In this document: piece after piece, positions 9,267 through 11,254 of the stretch
How the letters are laid out: the number at the start of each line of letters is the position of its first letter
How positions within the stretch are numbered: the first letter of the stretch is position 1
Source: Pseudomonadota bacterium
Lineage (GTDB): Bacteria; SAR324; XYD2-FULL-50-16; JAHJRI01
Reading direction: 5' to 3'
Length of the DNA stretch: 11,254 nt
Assembly (NCBI GenBank): GCA_022360105.1
Contig: JAKSDL010000291.1
Location: 1-11,254, forward strand
The notes under the pieces: model-generated
The model's input: the letters and a program-made list of their open reading frames with translations, nothing else
What the model was told of the DNA's origin: nothing
Database searches by the model: none
Position numbers and translations under genes: made by a program

Positions 9267-9707
9267 ATGGTATTAGATATTAATGAGATTAAAAAACGGC
9301 TGAAGCATCGCTATCCTTTTCTGCTAATCGACAGGGTGTTGGAACTGGAAGAGGGAGTTCGATGTGTGGCCCTGAAAAATGTCACTGCTAATGAGCCCTT
9401 TTTTCAGGGCCATTTCCCGGAAAGTCCGATCATGCCTGGTGTTTTGATTGTGGAAGCTTTAGCACAAACAGGTGGGATAGCCGGTTTTAGTCTTTATGAA
9501 GATGCCGGGAAAGATATTACCTATTTCGCCGGAATGGATAAGGTTAAATTCAAAAAACCTGTGGTTCCGGGAGACCAACTGATACTTAAATCGGAATTCG
9601 TCAAACGCAAGCTCAATATTTGGCTTTTAAAAGGTGAGGCGTTTGTGAACGATGAATTGGTAACCAAGGCAGATTTTAAGCTGGCAACGGTCTCTCTGCC
9701 GGCCTAG
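9267..9707 (+). CDS. fabZ: (3R)-hydroxyacyl-ACP dehydratase FabZ
   Basis: A 146-residue hot-dog-fold enzyme that dehydrates (3R)-hydroxyacyl-ACP to trans-2-enoyl-ACP in type II fatty acid synthesis. The family signatures are complete: HRYPFLLIDRV (14-24), then FFQGHFPESPIMPGVLIVEALAQTGG with catalytic H49 and E63. The start at 9267 has a strong AAGGAG (9256-9261), five bases upstream. It is a stand-alone enzyme, not an LpxC-FabZ fusion as found in Bacteroidetes. Its position just before lpxA is the common one. FabZ and LpxA draw on the same (3R)-hydroxyacyl-ACP pool, so their joint expression balances phospholipid against lipid A. The gap to lpxA is 33 bp. Confidence 0.97.
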   Translation: MVLDINEIKKRLKHRYPFLLIDRVLELEEGVRCVALKNVTANEPFFQGHFPESPIMPGVLIVEALAQTGGIAGFSLYEDAGKDITYFAGMDKVKFKKPVVPGDQLILKSEFVKRKLNIWLLKGEAFVNDELVTKADFKLATVSLPA

Positions 9708-9740
9708 TTATTGAGATAAACGGGTTTAATTACAGGTTAT

Positions 9741-10511
9741 ATGATACATCAAACAGCAATAATAGACCCTAAGGCAAAACTGGCTGATGGAGTATCCATC
9801 GGCGCTTACTCCTCCATCGGTCCTGATGTCGAAATCGGAGAAAATACCGAAATCAGACAGCACGTTGTTATAGAAGGCCCTACCAAAATCGGACCGAACT
9901 GCAAGATTTTTCCTTTCGCCTCCATCGGTCTGGAACCCCAGGACAAAAAGTATAAAGGTGAAGCCTCCCGATTAGAGATTGGTGCAGACAACCTTATCCG
10001 TGAATATGTGACCATCAACCGCGGAACTGAGGTTGGCGGCGGGATCACAAAAATCGGCGATCGGGGTTGGATTATGGCCTATTGCCATGTGGCGCACGAC
10101 TGTTTAATTGGCAACGATGTGACCATGTCTAACGGAACGACCCTGGGTGGACACGTGGTGGTGAAGGATTTTGTGACTTTGGGTGGGTTAACCGGAATTC
10201 ACCAATTTTGCAGGGTTGGGGAATATGCTATAACCGGCGGACAGAGCATGATCACCCAGGACGTGGTACCTTTTTCCATTGCGGCGGGTAATCGGGCGAA
10301 AATGTCCGGAATAAACTACATCGGACTGGATCGAAGAGGTTTTTCGTCTGCGGAAATTGAGACAATTAACCAGGCATACAAAATCTTCTTTAAAAGCGCA
10401 TTAACCAGGGATGCAGCCCTTGTTAAACTGCGTAATGAATTTCCGGATTCTGATCATATCAAATTATTGATTTCATTTATTGAATCGTCCGAACGTGGAG
10501 TTTGCAGGTAA
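9741..10511 (+). CDS. lpxA: Acyl-ACP:UDP-N-acetylglucosamine O-acyltransferase LpxA
   Basis: A 256-residue trimeric left-handed beta-helix enzyme that transfers a (3R)-hydroxyacyl chain from ACP to UDP-GlcNAc, the first step of lipid A synthesis. Hexapeptide repeats run through about residues 2-185, and a helical C-terminal domain follows. Aligned by eye with E. coli LpxA (offset six), the catalytic base is H119 (E. coli H125), with H116, H138 and H154 matching H122, H144 and H160. D68 and K70 match the substrate-binding D74/K76, and RRGF at 198-201 matches R204/R205. G167 corresponds to E. coli G173, the ruler that favours long (about C14) acyl chains. A ribosome site (AGGTTAT) precedes the ATG. 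The downstream sugar oxidoreductase raises the possibility that the true acceptor is a 3-amino sugar. Confidence 0.97.
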   Translation: MIHQTAIIDPKAKLADGVSIGAYSSIGPDVEIGENTEIRQHVVIEGPTKIGPNCKIFPFASIGLEPQDKKYKGEASRLEIGADNLIREYVTINRGTEVGGGITKIGDRGWIMAYCHVAHDCLIGNDVTMSNGTTLGGHVVVKDFVTLGGLTGIHQFCRVGEYAITGGQSMITQDVVPFSIAAGNRAKMSGINYIGLDRRGFSSAEIETINQAYKIFFKSALTRDAALVKLRNEFPDSDHIKLLISFIESSERGVCR

Positions 10512-10530
10512 TGTTGCAAATTGGTAAAGG

Positions 10531-10562
10531 TGGGCACTGGTTGATGGACAACGAGTTGCCCA
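10531..10562 (+). repeat. Nested stem-loop downstream of lpxA
   Basis: TGGGCA (10531-10536) pairs with TGCCCA (10557-10562), and inside it GTTG (10540-10543) pairs with CAAC (10549-10552) around a 5-nt loop. The surrounding GTGGGCA...TGCCCATCCTACG wording resembles dispersed palindromic repeats common in environmental genomes. It lies 20 bp after the lpxA stop but has no T-run, so it is more likely a repeat or mRNA-stabilising hairpin than an intrinsic terminator. Confidence 0.5.
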
Positions 10563-10573
10563 TCCTACGTATT

Positions 10574-10600
10574 TCTAAATAACAGGAAGTTAAATGAAAG
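10574..10600 (+). repeat. 27-bp direct repeat, left copy
   Basis: This copy matches 10857-10883 at 26 of 27 positions. It includes CTAAATAACAGGAAG, a T/C mismatch at 10590, and TAAATGAAAG. Each copy holds a ribosome site (AGGAAG) and an ATG four bases later. The copies start 283 bp apart. Confidence 0.9.
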
Positions 10601-10614
10601 GCATCATTGCTTGA
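10594..10614 (+). CDS. Six-codon mini-frame with a good ribosome site (doubtful gene)
   Basis: ATG at 10594 follows AGGAAG by four bases and reads MKGIIA before TGA. It is the left-hand duplicate of the oxidoreductase start region. It may be a leader peptide, a decapitated gene start (MKGII also opens many sugar nucleotidyltransferases), or an accident of the duplication. I list it because the translation signal is real; evidence that the product matters is lacking. Confidence 0.2.
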   Translation: MKGIIA

Positions 10615-10649
10615 TTTGAGCGAAATCTTGATAGATTAAGGTTACGAAC

Positions 10650-10801
10650 GGTAGGGTGGACCTACGTGGCCGCCGGAGGACTAAATTGGAAGAATGAACA
10701 AAAACATTAATGGGTTTGAAAGTGTAAAATAAGTTTATGCAGGTCTTCCCAGGTTTTAGTATTGCAATAGATTGTCGGCGGGGTCGTAGCCCCGCCCTAC
10801 C
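10650..10801. mobile_element. MITE-like element with 10-bp terminal inverted repeats
   Basis: GGTAGGGTGG (10650-10659) and CCGCCCTACC (10792-10801) are inverted repeats with one mismatch, bounding a 152-bp non-coding element. The left end folds as GTAGG-gtgga-CCTAC (10651-10665). The right end folds as GGCGGGG-tcgtag-CCCCGCC (10777-10796, 7-bp stem). No target-site duplication is obvious directly at its tips. It may be a small non-autonomous element or a REP-like palindromic repeat; only one copy is visible here. Confidence 0.5.
10777..10796 (+). repeat. Strong GC hairpin in the right end of the element
   Basis: GGCGGGG (10777-10783) and CCCCGCC (10790-10796) form a 7-bp all-GC stem with a 6-nt loop. 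ACCACAAG follows and not a T-run, so intrinsic termination is unlikely. Transcription from lpxA into the oxidoreductase gene would have to pass this hairpin. Confidence 0.6.
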
Positions 10802-10856
10802 ACAAGCTCTCGAAGAGAAATTAATCATCATATTGCACAATGCGAATTAAATTAAA

Positions 10857-10883
10857 TCTAAATAACAGGAAGCTAAATGAAAG
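10857..10883 (+). repeat. 27-bp direct repeat, right copy
   Basis: This is the second copy of the repeat at 10574-10600, with one mismatch (C at 10873). It contains the AGGAAG ribosome site (10867-10872) and the first codons (ATGAAAG) of the oxidoreductase gene, so the repeat reaches into coding sequence. Confidence 0.9.
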
Positions 10884-11254
10884 TTGCCGTTGTTGGATAC
10901 GGATATTGGGGACCTAACCTGGTTCGAAACTTCTCCTGGTTGGAAGGAGTGGATGTAAAGTATGTGTGCGATCTGGACCGGGGCAGGTTGGACAAGGTTT
11001 CCAATCTATTTCCCAATGTTTCGATTACGACCACAGAGTATCAGCAAATATTAGATGATTCCGAAGTTGAAGCAGTTGCTATCGCTACGCCTGTAAACTC
11101 CCATTATTCACTATCGGAAGCTGCCTTACAGTCCGGAAAACACCTGCTGATCGAAAAACCGATGACGGATACGGTGGAAAGCTCCAATCGACTCGTGGAA
11201 CTGGCGAAAGAAAAGGATCGTGTATTGATGGTAGATCATACTTTTCTTTATACG
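10877..11254 (+). CDS. Gfo/Idh/MocA-family oxidoreductase, 5' part (cut by the window end)
   Basis: The first 126 codons of an NAD(P)-dependent sugar (nucleotide) dehydrogenase. The Rossmann motif GYGYWG (7-12) follows strand MKVAVV. An acidic Asp at 32 (CDLD) ends the second strand. VAIATPVNSHY (67-77) and the family's EKP motif (E93-K94-P95, catalytic Lys) come next, and the open frame continues past 11254. The closest group by eye is the GYWGPN-LVRNF type, which includes UDP-GlcNAc(A) 3-dehydrogenases such as WlbA/WbpB. Sitting behind lpxA it could be GnnA, which oxidises UDP-GlcNAc for transamination by GnnB to the 3-amino sugar used in amide-linked lipid A. An O-antigen role is equally possible. 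The AGGAAG four bases before the ATG supports the start. Confidence 0.85.
   Translation, partial: MKVAVVGYGYWGPNLVRNFSWLEGVDVKYVCDLDRGRLDKVSNLFPNVSITTTEYQQILDDSEVEAVAIATPVNSHYSLSEAALQSGKHLLIEKPMTDTVESSNRLVELAKEKDRVLMVDHTFLYT

Larger units (their letters stand above)
10512..10876. other. Repeat-rich gap between lpxA and the oxidoreductase gene
   Basis: A 365-bp gene-free stretch made of several repeats: a stem-loop just after lpxA, two copies of a 27-bp direct repeat (10574 and 10857), and between them a small element with terminal inverted repeats. A 78-codon minus-strand frame over the element is Arg-rich and looks like read-through of the repeats, so it is not called. The only real translation signal besides the oxidoreductase start is the six-codon frame at 10594. 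Confidence 0.65.

Noticed and set aside
10604..10840. 78-codon minus-strand frame between lpxA and the oxidoreductase gene
   Set aside because: Composed largely of the inverted-repeat element read in one frame; no ribosome site or domain.
10512..10876. CRISPR array in the repeat-rich gap
   Set aside because: Only two copies of the 27-bp repeat exist, 283 bp apart and containing a start codon; the spacing does not fit an array.

Overview
The window looks like chromosomal DNA of an uncultured Gram-negative bacterium. The evidence is lipid A synthesis (lpxA, fabZ), an OmpH/Skp-type periplasmic chaperone, Sec signal peptides, and compact operons with moderate GC and AGGAG-type ribosome sites. 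The UvrA segment [27 protein letters not shown] recalls UvrAs of the PVC and FCB superphyla, but this is an impression from memory and the phylum is not settled by anything visible here.

Layout. 1-536 is gene-poor and carries a short CTCTG-rich repeat seen widely between bacterial genes. 537-1017 is a two-gene type II toxin-antitoxin operon (ribbon-helix-helix antitoxin and RelE/ParE-type toxin, 14-bp overlap) with a promoter and a perfect inverted repeat that probably serves as the autorepression operator. 1018-1420 is a gene-free stretch with a good sigma70-like promoter before uvrA. 1421-4276 is uvrA (nucleotide excision repair) and 4544-6157 is pyrG (CTP synthase). Facing pyrG across only 6 bp is a minus-strand gene with an unusual architecture: an N-terminal Cys/His-rich DUF6788-like module, a low-complexity linker, and a C-terminal J-domain with an intact HPD motif. 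Divergent from it are a signal-peptide-bearing, C-terminally anchored beta-rich protein (6781-7785) and a CPBP-family intramembrane protease (7802-8500), 16 bp apart.

From 8664 the window enters an envelope-biogenesis block: ompH/skp-like, fabZ, lpxA, and then, after a repeat-rich 365-bp gap, the 5' part of a Gfo/Idh/MocA sugar-nucleotide oxidoreductase that runs off the window end. FabZ supplies the fatty-acid cycle whose hydroxyacyl-ACP intermediates are used by LpxA. LpxA starts lipid A synthesis, and the OmpH/Skp protein escorts outer-membrane proteins. The oxidoreductase beside lpxA may be a GnnA-type UDP-GlcNAc 3-dehydrogenase (making the 3-amino sugar for amide-linked lipid A) or a WlbA/WbpB-type O-antigen enzyme.

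The most unusual things are the DUF6788-like/J-domain fusion protein and the lpxA-oxidoreductase junction. There a 27-bp direct repeat (one mismatch), containing a ribosome site and ATG, brackets a 256-bp insert that carries a MITE-like element with GGTAGGG(T/C)GG terminal inverted repeats. No tRNA, rRNA, CRISPR array, transposase or phage gene was seen.
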